64,000 nt of DNA from Yponomeuta sedellus (Eukaryota > Arthropoda > Insecta > Lepidoptera > Yponomeutidae). Where the stretch lies: assembly GCA_934045075.1 (NCBI GenBank), contig OW203751.1:1306822-1370821 (forward strand). Direction: 5' to 3'. The notes under the pieces are model-generated. The model saw only the letters and a list, made by a program, of their open reading frames with translations, was not told the origin of the DNA and made no database searches. Positions 1-10,456 of the stretch are shown piece by piece. Made by a program: the position numbers and the translations under genes. Position 1 is the stretch's first letter; each line of letters opens with the position of its first letter.

Positions 1-91
1 ATGTTTGTTTCTTTAAAGAAATCTCTTAACGAAATCTCTCTGCTGCCTAGCTAATAGATGAAGCTGATCGCTCTCTTCTGCTCTCTGAAAC

Positions 92-180
92 TCACGCATT
101 GTACTGGCTTTAATTCCAGACATCATTGTTATGTTATAGTAGCCCTTTTGGCACTAAGTGTAGTTAACAGATTGAGCCGT
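92..180 (-). repeat. J repeat, 5' part
   Basis: AACTCACGCATTGTACTGGC and TTATAGTAGCCCTTTTGGCA, shared with 52.9 kb. Confidence 0.6.
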
Positions 181-280
181 GTTTCAGGCAAGCTTAAGGA
201 ATGAAGGATGTATAAACCTTTGATAGCCTATCTTGGGACCAAAAGATTATGTTTATTTCTAGTATTTACATTGTTGTTGC

Positions 281-466
281 TGTGTGGTGTGGGCCTTGAG
301 AATAGCAACGCCCCCTGCAGTACAATTCCACCGAACTGCGATCGCCACCCCGCATGCCCAGCGTGGGGATTATGGGCATTACCCCTCAATGATGGCACAA
401 CCTTGTGCTATGGCGCTCATTAGGGGAGGGCTATGTCCAGCAGTGGACTAATATAGCCTGAAGAAG
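281..466 (+). repeat. F repeat
   Basis: GTGTGGTGTGGGCCTTGAGA, CAGTACAATTCCACCGAACT, GGGGAGGGCTATGTCCAGCA and the end ATATAGCCTGAAGAAGAT. The 71-codon frame over it is incidental. Confidence 0.7.
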
Positions 467-1147
467 ATTTACATTGTGTTGAATACCTACAGTTTTGAAG
501 TTACTGATATTTTTCCTGACTTACATAATATTTTCGCACTACAATATTATCATTGCTCTACGTTAGCCAAAGTACATCGTAATACAACACAAAGCAAGCC
601 ATTAACAGTTGTAATTAGTACAGTCAGAGACGCCAATGATAGCTGTTAATTGCTCGAAAATACACCTTATTCTGTGAGCGATAAGGCTCACCCGTGTCGT
701 TGATTAGTCACGCCGAAAGTACCATTGAACTGAGTCACGAACGGTGGAGGAAAACCTGGCCAAGGGCGAGCTGAACTTCGGCTATCGGGTTCTGTTCCTA
801 AAAGGGACATGATGAGGAAGTGAAAGGAAAGGATGAAGCGTAGTATTTTAACTTAATTATATCACAAAATGTTTGTACTTGTGTTATACTTACACTTGTG
901 TTAACCGATATGGTTAAGGTGCAGAATTGATTGCCGCAGTAGCGCTACCTATTTCGCTCACGCTTATATTGCCAAACTAATAGTCACCTGCATCGATGAC
1001 GTTGAATCAACCAATAGAAACAAAGGCGCGCGGCCTGCCATAAAATGAAACTATCTGATTGGTCGATCAACTTGCCGCACATCTAAAATTTGGTCATCTG
1101 CGCAGGTACATCCGCGAGACTTATTTCTTGTGTGGCACTGTAATTAC
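467..1147. other. No gene seen
   Basis: Mixed-composition DNA with stops in all frames. No repeat recognised. Confidence 0.5.
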
Positions 1148-1200
1148 GTTTTACCTAATAAATAATCGCTATTAGAACCGTTTAATATATAAATATGTAC
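1148..1200 (+). repeat. H right-end fragment
   Basis: TTTTACCTAATAAATAATCG then ACCGTTTAATATATAA match the right end at 49.45 kb. Confidence 0.45.
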
Positions 1201-1387
1201 TAAAGTGCCAATTAAGAAGTGATGGAAGACGCTCTAAGACTTTCAGCTAAACAATACTACGAAACCCTAATAACGGCGCAGAATCAGGTAGTCGTAAGGG
1301 TAGGCTTACATTGATCCTGCACTCTATCCATCTTATATAATTATAATTATGTCGTGGCCATATCGTCGATTTCCCTTCGGCCACTTT

Positions 1388-1480
1388 GGAAACCAAAGTT
1401 TCGAAAACAGAATTATTTTTCTTTTTAGGAAACCTGGTTTCGAATAAAGAAAAATCATTCTGTTTTGGAAGCTGGTTTCC
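1388..1480. repeat. Imperfect 93-bp palindrome
   Basis: Arms start GGAAACCA and end TGGTTTCC, with AACAGAATTATTTTTCTTT opposite AAAGAAAAATCATTCTGTT; short loop with a second GGAAACC. Possibly a small foldback or a stem-loop in a transcript; origin unknown. Confidence 0.6.
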
Positions 1481-1628
1481 ATTTCAGGATTTTTCTCACA
1501 ACATGAAAGAAAGAGTATTTATTGTGAATCACACATGTTAAGAATTATGCAGTGAATGGAATTTGCGAACAGGCATCACCACAAAGCACACCGTGACAGC
1601 TAGTCTTTTATAACCATAGATTAATCAA

Positions 1629-1980
1629 TCATCATCAACTCATTATGTCCCCACCGAGGGGTATGGGTCTATTCCCTGATGAAGGCATAGGCCTTACTCA
1701 CCACGGGGGCCAAGACCGGATTGGTGGAGGCAAGACTAGTGGCTGGTCTACTGTGAGAAGTTTTCCAGCCGCCCTAAGGCCTCTGACTTGGCTTAACGAC
1801 TGCCATCTATCGACGGCAGCCGGCACCATCGGCTTAACGTGCCATGCGAAGCACGGATCCGCTCGGAAAAATGCCACTACCGTTAGTCATAGACGGTCAC
1901 CCATCCATGCACTGAACTCGCCCTATGTTGATTAACCTTCGTGATCGTTTTTTTAAGATCACCTGCGCTACGAGCGATTC
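1629..1980 (-). repeat. S5 SINE, form B, full length
   Basis: Read in reverse: a 5S rRNA-like head (GGTTAATCAACATAGG, then a GATGGGTGACCG box C match), then a body, then the GATGATGATT tail. The 96-codon frame over it is incidental. Confidence 0.75.
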
Positions 1981-2519
1981 ATCAACACTCATTTCTAATA
2001 GATTATTTTAGTTTAAATAGTCTTTTGTAAGCTTGTTTAAAATCTTCCTGATTTTACGTGTGTGTATGCTTTGGGTGAAATTTTACATCTTCACTGTTAA
2101 GCCTATTTTTGGTGGTTAGTAGCTTTATGAACTTTTTCTGTACAAAGATACTTTTTCTTCGTAATGCTGGTTTTAGAAATATATTTTAGCTGTCCTAAAA
2201 CCATTTTTTTTTAAAAACCTATTATGCATGTTATTGATTGTTTGTTACCAGTTTGAAACACCAATAATGTAAAATAAAATCAACACAATCTTTTCTACGA
2301 TTGTAATTAGTGTACCTCCGTGATATTTTTGTAGAAAACTCCGCATTTCTTCCCGCTCGCCAGAGGTATTTTTAGACCAAAACAGCGCCATGTAACCGCT
2401 CCTCTTGAGTCAAGGTTTCCTCAATCACGCAACGTGACGGTAGTCTGGCCGCGTCCGTCCTTCGCGACGCTCCTTCGTGTAAAATAACCGGCCTAAAAGG
2501 CGGTTTTTTTTATCTACCT
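1981..2519. other. No gene seen
   Basis: AT-rich; passes into the 220-bp tandem array at its right side. Confidence 0.5.
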
Positions 2520-3480
2520 TACGTACTGTTGTTCTGATAAGTGGCATAATTACTGCGTTAAGTCTCGGCACAATGGGGACCTGATAAGTGTACTTTAATG
2601 GATTGTATATAGACAAAGAAATATCAGACTGTTTGTCAGCGATTTATAACACTGTGAAGAGTTTCAATCAGTGCTTAAAATTGGCCGGAATCCCCGGCTA
2701 TGGATGGATGATATTCGACAAAATAATCAAATACGGTTCGCCAAGTGTGATTGTATCAATAAGTGTCATAATTATTGTGCTAAGTCTCGAGACAATTGGG
2801 AGGTGATGAGTGTACTAGAATGGATTGTATATAGACAAAGAAGTATTACAGTATTTGTCGACGATTTATAACACCTTAAAGAGCCTCAATCAGTGATTCG
2901 CCGGAAAGCCCGGCAATAGATGGATGATATTTGACAAATAATCAAATACGATTCGCCAAGTGTGATTGATAAGGGTAAGTGTCATAATTATTGTGCTTAG
3001 TCTCGAGACAATTGGGAGGTGATAAGTGTACCATAATGGATTGTATTAGACAAAGAAATATCAGGGTGTTTTTCGACGATTTATAACACTGAAGAAATTC
3101 AATCAGTGCTTAAGATTGGACAAATAATCAAACACGATTCGCCAAGTGTGATTGTATCAATAAGTATCATAATTATTGTGCTAAGTCTCGAGATAATTGG
3201 GAGGTGAGAAGTGTACCATAATGGATTGTATATAGACAAAGAAGTATCAAGGTATTTGCCGACGATTTATAAAACTTTGAAGAGCCTCAATCAGTGCTTG
3301 AAATTAACCGGAAAGCCCGTATGGATGGATGATATTTGACAAATAATCAAATACGATTCGCCAAGTGTGATGATAAGGGTAAGTGTCATAATTATTGTGC
3401 TTAGTCTCGAGATAAATGTCATAGAATCGATTGTGACGCGAGTAAGAAGTATTTGGGTATTTGCCGATGACGATTGGACG
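2520..3480. repeat. Tandem array of about 220-bp units
   Basis: GGATTGTATATAGACAAAG recurs at about 2,600, 2,820, 3,038 (shortened) and 3,223; TTCGCCAAGTGTGAT recurs at about 2,747, 2,955, 3,140 and 3,357; TAGTCTCGAGACAATTGGGA also recurs. Four full and two partial units with indels. Satellite-like, no coding. Confidence 0.9.
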
Positions 3481-3529
3481 TTGGGCAAGTGACATTGGGC
3501 CAATTTCTAAAAACTAATGACTAAAGAAT

Positions 3530-3860
3530 GAAGCGCTCGTGGCCTAGGCGAACCGAGTGATTGGAATCGATCACTTGGTTAAGCAACAACGTGCGCGGTC
3601 AGGTACAGGATGGGTGAGCGTCCCGTGACTACCGCTAGTGGCGTTTTTCCGAGCGCTTTCGTGCTAGGCACGTTAAGCCGTTGGTGCCGGCTGTCATATA
3701 ATGGCAGTCGTTAAGCCATGTCAAAGGCCTTATGGGCGGCTTGATAACTTCTGACAGTAAGCTAACCCGCACTTGGCCCCCGTGGTGGAGTATGGCCTAA
3801 CCTTCCTGCGATGCAGGAAGAGACCCGTGCCCCAGCAGTGGGGACATGCAAGGGTTGATA
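3530..3860 (+). repeat. S5 SINE, form A
   Basis: Begins AAGCGCTCGTGGCCTAGGCG. The head has TCACTTGGTTAAGCAACAAC and GCGCGGTCAGGTACAGGATG, aligned to the 5S rRNA internal promoter region. Ends GCAAGGGTTGATA. A short internal deletion after AGTAAGC. Confidence 0.8.
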
Positions 3861-4162
3861 ACGAAAGAGTGAATTGAGAAGTTCACCAAGTAACGTTCTG
3901 TCTCGCTCTTTCTAAGCAATTCGAAGAGACAGCACTACAGTTAACTTAGCGAAATTCTCAATTCCGGAACCGGCCTTGTCTCAATTCTGATCTTTGTCTA
4001 TTTGTACGCCAAGTTTCATGTGACTCCGTTCAGCCCTTATTGCGTGATTGAATAACAAACATCCGAACGCCTTCGCAAACTTTCTCATTTAATTTTAATG
4101 CTCCATACTCAATGATTTATTGCATTCCACAAGTATATACAGATGACATAACTAAAAATCTA
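3861..4162. other. No gene seen
   Basis: About 300 bp between S5 and T307, with no recognisable feature. Confidence 0.5.
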
Positions 4163-4474
4163 ATTTAAAAACCTATTTAGAGGCTAAAAATTTCACCAAA
4201 TTTCAAATTTCGAAGTAGGTAGTCGGGGCTGTAAGTAATGCAATTTGCTTAAGTCAGATGTCGCTGCCTGTACGTAATACAGAGAATATTGTAAAGAGGT
4301 TCGAAATTTCACTGATGCCGTGAGTCGCCCACTGGCTCAATTGGTAGAGCGCTGGTGCGGATAGCCAGAGGTTGCGGGTTCGAATCCCGGCATGGGTGAA
4401 ATTTTTAGCCTCTAAACAGGTTTTTAAATTTGTTCCTTAGCACGGGTTAGTGCATTAAAAATAAAAATAGTGTA
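4163..4474 (+). repeat. T307 unit with inverted end at left
   Basis: Reversed end piece CCTATTTAGAGGCTAAAAAT (4,169), then a + unit. Core tRNA-like stretch 4,327-4,400: GCTCAATTGGTAGAGCGC, an anticodon-like stem, GGTTCGAATCCC as B box. Ends TTAGTGCATTAAAAATAAAA. Confidence 0.75.
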
Positions 4475-4499
4475 AAAATCTAATGTAAAAATAATAACT

Positions 4500-4760
4500 G
4501 AAAATGGATCTTTGTGGACCCTGTAGGGCACGCAGTTGTAGAAGGCCTTTATAAATTAATAGATAGATAGAGAACACTTTATTGTACATAAAAATGGAAA
4601 TTACACAGATATTTCTTAACCTAAGAGTACAGACGGCGGCCTTATCACTAAAAGTGATCTCTTCCAGACAACATTTGGATGAACTGGACTAATACATTAA
4701 AGAAGGAAGTAGATGTACAAAAAAAACATAGAAAATGATAATTTCAGAGGTACCTATATA
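4500..4760 (-). repeat. LINE 3'-UTR fragments
   Basis: GTGGACCCTGTAGGGCACGC (4,513) is the reverse complement of the 3' UTR of the 55-kb LINE. It is followed by a piece (GAGTACAGACGGCGGCCTTA) shared with 16,200-16,300. Confidence 0.55.
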
Positions 4761-4889
4761 AATACATGCCTAATTGACATTAGTAATAATATTATAATAA
4801 TAATAGCTTAGTAGGATTGTTGACTTAATCGGTAAACGATGACCGAAATTTCAACGCTGAATCGTGAGTTCCGCTAAGTTTTTCCAGAT

Positions 4890-5255
4890 AGTTATCAGCC
4901 CCTGTTTGTCCCCGCTGCTGGGGCCCGGTCTCTTCCTGCATCGCAGGAAAGTTAGGCCATACTCCACCACGGGGCCGAGTCCGGGTTGGCGGAGGATTGT
5001 AAGACAGTGGGCGGGCCTTACTGTCAGAAGTTATCAAGCCGCCCCATAAGGCCTCCGACATGGCTTAACAACTGCCATAAAATAACGGCCGGCACCAACG
5101 GCTTCACGTGCCTTGCGAAGCACGGAAGCGCTCGGAAAAATGCCACTAGCGGTAGTCACGGGACGTTCACCCATCCGGTACCTGACCGCGCCTGTTGTTG
5201 CTTAACTCAAGTGATAGATTCCAATCACTCGGTTCGCCTAGGCCACGAGCGCTTC
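4890..5255 (-). repeat. S5 SINE, form A, full length
   Basis: Near-complete reverse copy; includes GGTAGTCACGGGACG and TGGCTTAACAACTGCCAT. Confidence 0.8.
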
Positions 5256-5459
5256 GGTTTTTCCGGTGTTTGACCTCAATGCGAAACAAATACAATAGGT
5301 GAACAGTGAAAGTTACAAAGTGGCTGTATTTTAACGGCGACAACAAAACGAAATGGGCTTTTTTATTGTATTTGGGGTAGAAGACAATAGAAACAGTACT
5401 TTTTTATTATATTACAGTGTCCTCAATGGCCGCGTTTCCATTTGACAGTTTTTGTAACT

Positions 5460-5632
5460 TTCTAACTGTGTATTAAGGGGATCCACGGGACTAAGTTGTA
5501 AGTGGAGTTTTTTTGTCCATTTTTTCTCCAAAATGATCTAGATTTTGTAACGGACACCTAGTTTGACTTGTAACATTCATTAAGCCGCAGCTTCTGTGCT
5601 ACTTTGATTAAAACCTTTTCATTTCATTAAGA
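5460..5632 (+). repeat. J repeat, 3' part
   Basis: CCAAAATGATCTAGATTTTG, then ATTAAGCCGCAG and CTTTTCATTTCATT. Confidence 0.65.
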
Positions 5633-6186
5633 AGCGCCATCAATGAAAAAAGAACATTTGAAAAGTACATGACTCTCCGCTGTTACAAACACGAATGCAT
5701 TAATAACAGCTTACCATGGTATGGTTGCATCTCTCCTGAGATATGGAATTATATTCTGGGGCAACTGCACAAATAAAGTATCTGTATTTAAATTACAAAA
5801 ACGATGCATCAGAGCCATGTTTGGCCTTCGACAACAAGATACCTGTAAGCCTTTCTTCATTAAATATAGGATGACTGACTTTGCCTGCGATGTACATATT
5901 AGAAACATGCCTTTTTGTAAAAGCAAATGAAGATCTATTCCATAAAGCTAGAGATAATAATAAGCGAACCCAAAGAGATCCCACTAGAATAATAAAAAGC
6001 AAGTCAAACACGGCACTGAAGACGAAAAGCGTTTGTCACATGGCTCCTACTTTATATAATAAACTGCCTTCAGCATGGAGGGAACTCCCATTGACAATAT
6101 TAAGTTTAAGTTGAAGAATTTACTTTTAACGAAATCTTATTATAGTGTCTTCGAATATTTAAATGACAAATTTTGACATCGTCTAC

Positions 6187-6522
6187 TTATTTATTATACT
6201 ATTTTTATTTTTAATGCACTAACCCGTGCTAAGGACAAATTTAAAAACCTATTTAGAGGCTAAAAATTTCACCCATGCCGGGATTCGAACCCGCAACCTC
6301 TGGCTATCCGTGCCAGCGCTCTACCAATTGAGCCAATGGTGAGTCGCCCATTCCGGGATTCGAACCCGCAACCTCTGGCTATCCGTGCCAGCGCTCTACC
6401 AATTGAGCCAATGGTGAGTCGCCCATTGGCTCAATTGGTAGAGCGCTGGCACGGATAGCCAGAGGTTGCGGGTTCGAATGCCGGCATGGGTGAAATTTTT
6501 AGCCTCTAAACAGGTTTTCTAA
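6187..6522. repeat. T307, head-to-head with duplicated tRNA-like core
   Basis: Reverse unit 6,187-6,425 with the core present twice (6,285-6,345 and 6,354-6,412), then a + core at 6,420-6,490. Three cores in 210 bp form a palindrome. It splits a LINE. Confidence 0.75.
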
Positions 6523-6549
6523 ATACTTATTTATTATGATTTATATAAT

Positions 6550-6614
6550 TTTTCTATTAATTAATATTATTTTTCTATTAATTAATATTATTTTTCTATT
6601 AATTAATATTATTG
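6550..6614. repeat. 21-bp tandem repeat, three copies
   Basis: Unit TTTTTCTATTAATTAATATT plus A, three nearly exact copies. Confidence 0.9.
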
Positions 6615-6915
6615 ACTTGCAATTTTGTTAAAACTATAAATGTCACGTATTATTTTAAGTTTTTTTTTATATTTGTACGCCTTATTGGCTAAACATAGCG
6701 CACATTAAATATTTACAAGACCATGCATGTATTGTGCACCTATGTTTGACAAATAAAGAATCTGAATCTGAAAACTTTAAGATCCTGTAATGTCCTATTA
6801 AATGTTTTGTGTGCAATCATGAATAATTAATTAATGAATTACTATGCAATTTTGAGGTTTTGCGGCTTGATAATAAATTCCTATACCCGCCACAGTCTTA
6901 GAATCCTCCATCAAC

Positions 6916-6994
6916 TCGGACTTGGCCCCCGTGGTGGAGTTTGGCCTAACCTTCCTGCGGTGCAGGAAGACACCCGTGCCCTAGTAGTGGGGGC
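6916..6994 (+). repeat. S5 3' fragment
   Basis: GGACTTGGCCCCCGTGGTGG through CCTAGTAGTGGGGGCATA. Confidence 0.7.
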
Positions 6995-7002
6995 ATAGTC
7001 GT

Positions 7003-7195
7003 TGTCAGGCTATTCTAGTCCGCTGCTGGACATAGCCCTCCCCTAAAGAGCGCCAGGTTGTGCTATCATAGGGGGTAAAGCCCATAATCCCCACGCCGGG
7101 CATGCGAGTTGGGGATCGCAGCTCGGTGGAATTGTACTGCAGGGGGCGCTGCTGCCCACCCCCTGGTTTGTGTCCCTTAGTCGCCTTTTACATAC
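7003..7195 (-). repeat. F repeat
   Basis: GTCAGGCTATTCTAGTCCGC to CCCTTAGTCGCCTTTTAC. Confidence 0.7.
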
Positions 7196-7486
7196 CAAGT
7201 AAATGCAGTGGGGACATACCAAGGCTTTATTTCAAGTATTCATGTTTATTCGTGGTACAATGGAAAAGTTTTTTCACTATCACTTCGTGGTCTATTTATA
7301 AGCTACTACCTACTTTGTGGCCATGACGTCACCGCTTCGTTCTAACCTAATTTGCTAGCCATGACTCAATATAATAGGGAGGGCCTCACTGCAGTGAAAA
7401 CGGTTCAGTGTTGCCAGACGTACGATAATTATCGTACATGTGTTATGTGCGAAACGATGTGTACTATAGTACCCAAAAGTACGATA

Positions 7487-7745
7487 ATTTGTAACCCTTG
7501 TAACGATGCAAATCTCTTTACGCCATTTTTTTGTATTTCTTTTCCTATCTATCATTTTCAAATATTTAAATTATGATACAAATTTCGAAATTTCCCTCGT
7601 TTTTCATCATTACCATTTTACACATTTACTAGATCTGACAACTTTACCTGTTTATCCGTTTTTATCCAGTTTTCTGTTTTATCATAAAATAACCAGTACA
7701 AATAAAGCAACAGTTGTTCCAGTTTTATTATTTACTAAAGTTCTA
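7487..7745 (+). repeat. 260-bp repeat, pair with 34.57 kb
   Basis: TTGTAACCCTTGTAACGATG and TTATCCGTTTTTATCCAGTT are shared with 34,574-34,815. Unknown family. Confidence 0.65.
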
Positions 7746-7820
7746 CAACACTACACCCTCTTGCGAAGTGGGGTTAAAAGATAGATAGATAAAGAACACT
7801 TTATCCTACTTATATTATAA

Positions 7821-7881
7821 AGTAAGTAAGTAAGTGAGTGAGTGAGTGAGTGAGTGAGTGAGTGAGTGAGTGAGTAAGTAA
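7821..7881. repeat. (AGTA/GTGA)n microsatellite
   Basis: About 15 tetranucleotide units, AGTA at both edges and GTGA in the middle. Confidence 0.95.
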
Positions 7882-8160
7882 AGAGTTTATTTCCAAGAAG
7901 ACAATACACATTGAAATACCTTATAAATAGACAGTGGAGGGTATGACAAAAAATTGTTTTATGTTTACCGGCAGTCCCCAAACTAGGCTAGGCCTGTATC
8001 TTGGGGACTTTATTAGTGTGCACAATTTTCGTTTAACTTAGTCGTTACAAAACCTAAACGCAACATCACTTCTGGGAGATATTAATTTGTACCTAAATAT
8101 TATAAATATTGTAGACAGATATTGGTTACATCTAATAACCCAATTATTATTAAAAATAAA

Positions 8161-8216
<56 letters not shown>

Positions 8217-8590
8217 CTATAAAAACAAACATTTTACTTAGGGAATATAATATGCACAACAAGCACTTAACTAGTTTAACTTACACTTAAGGAACGTTAA
8301 CGTTATAGATAAAATAATGAAATAATATCCCTACAGAAGGTATATTCTAAATTTCTGAATACACACAATATTTAAAGGCGCAAGTTTATAGTGTTACTGT
8401 TTCACATAAAAACTACTGAATAATTAAACTGTACAATAATTTTGCTTACACATCAGAATAAAACATAGGCTACAATTGGTTAAGATACTGTTCATTTTTT
8501 TTAAATGCGACCCAAAAATCTTTTTTGTGATAATTTTAATGTAATATAATGTTAACATAATGTTACTCCTTTTCTACGCCGCGCTAATAT
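7882..8590. other. AT-rich spacer, possible LINE 3' UTR
   Basis: GGCAGTCCCCAAACTAGGCT and AAGAGTTTATTTCCAAG look like a reversed LINE end, but nothing firm. The rest is AT-rich. Confidence 0.35.
8172..8208. repeat. (AT)n microsatellite
   Basis: About 18 AT units between A-rich and T-rich flanks. Confidence 0.95.
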
Positions 8591-8643
8591 AAGCAACTCA
8601 AAATACTAATCCTGCGCAGACGAAGTTGCGGGCACCAGCTAGT
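8590..8643 (+). mobile_element. Helitron 3'-end fragment
   Basis: CGAAGTTGCGGGCACCAGCTAGT ending in CTAGT (first 20 bases shared with other lepidopteran Helitron ends); no 5' end recognised. Confidence 0.5.
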
Positions 8644-8738
8644 TTTCGAATATTGATATGATCGTGGGTTAGATGGAAAAAAATACAATCTAGTATTATG
8701 CTCGCCTTTGTACAAATTTGTTTTAGTGCAATAAAGAA

Positions 8739-8768
8739 TTTTCATTCATTCATTCATTCATTCATTCA
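8739..8768. repeat. (ATTC)n microsatellite
   Basis: Seven units, directly before an E repeat. Confidence 0.9.
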
Positions 8769-9182
8769 TAATTCAATTTAATTTAATTTATTTCAACATA
8801 AAGAATTTACATTCGGTTTGCTGAATGTCAAAGTACAATGTAACATGAAAGTGAAAGCCGCTGCCTTCGGGCCGTAGTGTAGTGGAGAAAAAGGCAGCGG
8901 AAAAAAAACTCCACTCTGACCATCTTTTCTCAAGTCTTCTTAAATCTAATACATTATATACCACCTATACGTATAAGACGCCATGATTGCTATTGATAAC
9001 ATGCCAAATCATTATTCAATTGTTTTACATAGGCCGTGAAAACATAGCCCGTGCTGCGGCCAGACACACGAACAGCACTCGTTCACGAGCATAAGGCAGA
9101 GTTCAGCCATCATCAGTCTCAACCATTTTGGAGGGAGATAGATGACCCGGCCACCACGCCGCCATTCGAATGACCTTTAGCA
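8763..9182 (+). repeat. E repeat, uninterrupted
   Basis: TTATTTCAACATAAAGAATT, GGGCCGTAGTGTAGTGGAGA, then GGCCAGACACACGAACAGCA and CAACCATTTTGGAGGGAGAT. Serves as the empty site for the element at 28.66 kb. Confidence 0.72.
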
Positions 9183-9282
9183 AACCTGCAGATTAAGTTT
9201 TTGTCAGTTTTAGAATGTATGATATATTTATATATATATATATAGATCCCGACCGTATTCGGCCACAGCGACTGGGATCTGA

Positions 9283-10456
9283 CTATTGAGGGCGGCGACG
9301 TTCGTGTGCCCTCTGGTGACTGACATAGCCAATTTTGGCAGCGAATGTGCGACCACATTCCCTGCACGTCAGCACCCCTCCAACGTAATTATAATCAATG
9401 GCCGCAGGTGGTCGGGCCTTGAGCTCATCTCGCTTAGCATCGAGCTCTGTTCTGCGTTTTGACTCAAAGTCAAACACTTTGGTGCTCACAGTACGCCTCC
9501 ACTTAGCTCGGTCCCCGGCAATTGTCTCCCATTGTGAAGGGTCTAGGTCACACCGCTTCATATGACGTTTAAGCACATCTTTGTACCGCAGGAGTTGACC
9601 GCCTCGGTTACGTTTTCCAACTTGCAGTTCCGAATAAAAGATGCGCTTGGCCAGTCTATCGTCAGACATTCGGGAAACATGGCCACACCAAAGGAGCTGC
9701 CGCCGTATTAGATATGCCTCTATACCACTGACCCTTGCTCGACGCAGAACTTCGGTATTCCGAACGCGGTCTGACCAATGGATATCCATTATGTCGCGCA
9801 GGCATTTAAGATGGAATCTATCTAAAGTGCGTATATGCTTGCGATAGAGGCACCATGTCTCAGAGGCATATAAGAGATTCGGCAGAACGATTGCCATGTA
9901 GACTGCAATTTTCGTAGCAAGCTTTATGTCATGTGAGCGGAAAACCTTGACGCGAAGTCTGCCAAAAGCAGCAGCTGCTGCTCCAATTCTTCCATTGATT
10001 TCGTCATCAAGGATACACTTCGAAGTTATAGTGCTGCCCAGATATTTGAATTTATCAACTTGCTTAAGAGCATTGTTACCGAGCCTTATGTCCACAGGGA
10101 CGCAGTTTAGTGTATCTAGGACCATAACTTCAGTTTTCTTTACACTTATCTTGAGGCCAAACCTATGGCACGACTCATCAAGACTCGTCATAAGTCTCTG
10201 AAGACCCTCTGGGGATTCCGCCACAAAACACAAGTCGTCTGCATACATCATTTCCGTTATAGTTGCATGAGACACTTTAGTGAGAGCTTTTAATCTAGCT
10301 AGGTTGAAGACTCCGCCTCCATCTGTACGGAAGCGAATAGGAATGCCCTCGGACAAGGTTTGTAAGGCTTCTCGAACTACAACTGCAAAGTACAGTGCGA
10401 AGAGAGTTGGGGCGAGCACGCAGCCTTGCTTCACGCCGCAGCTCACTGAAAAAAAA
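9283..10456 (-). CDS. RTE-like LINE ORF, C-terminal RT with C2H2 finger
   Basis: Continuation after the T8 shift: [20 protein letters not shown] (motif B), [10 protein letters not shown] (motif C), [10 protein letters not shown], then a thumb/connection region with [20 protein letters not shown] and the RTE-type [20 protein letters not shown]. The last 30 residues contain CRECGRTF...H-x3-H, a C2H2 finger common at the end of this LINE type. No stop or second frameshift is seen. The missing start and the +1 relation to the upstream frame show that it is one ORF split by a homopolymer change, not a separate gene. Confidence 0.85.

Larger units (their letters stand above)
5640..6770 (+). pseudogene. 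CR1/Jockey-like LINE 3' fragment, split by T307
   Basis: At 5,721-6,114 the C-terminus of a reverse transcriptase is visible (RYGIIFWGNCTNKVSVFKLQ, then ETCLFVKANEDLF and APTLYNKLPSAW) with a frameshift near 5,890. It resembles the end of the LINE at 55-57.5 kb. T307 material occupies 6,187-6,522. The LINE 3' UTR resumes after it and ends AATAAAGAATCTGAATCTG near 6,770. Confidence 0.7.

Noticed and set aside
1645..1935. 96-codon frame, and similar frames over S5 copies
   Set aside because: The same peptide fragments (RPLTWLNDCH, LTCLAKHGSARK) recur over S5 copies on both strands; they are translations of a SINE.
4327..4400. tRNA-like stretches as functional tRNA genes (T307 cores and B, C, D heads)
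   Set aside because: They sit in repeats with common flanks, the T307 loop has C at position 33 where T is expected, and copies vary in the anticodon-like loop.
8038..8290. Frames with IYIYIY repeats
   Set aside because: Translation of the AT microsatellite.
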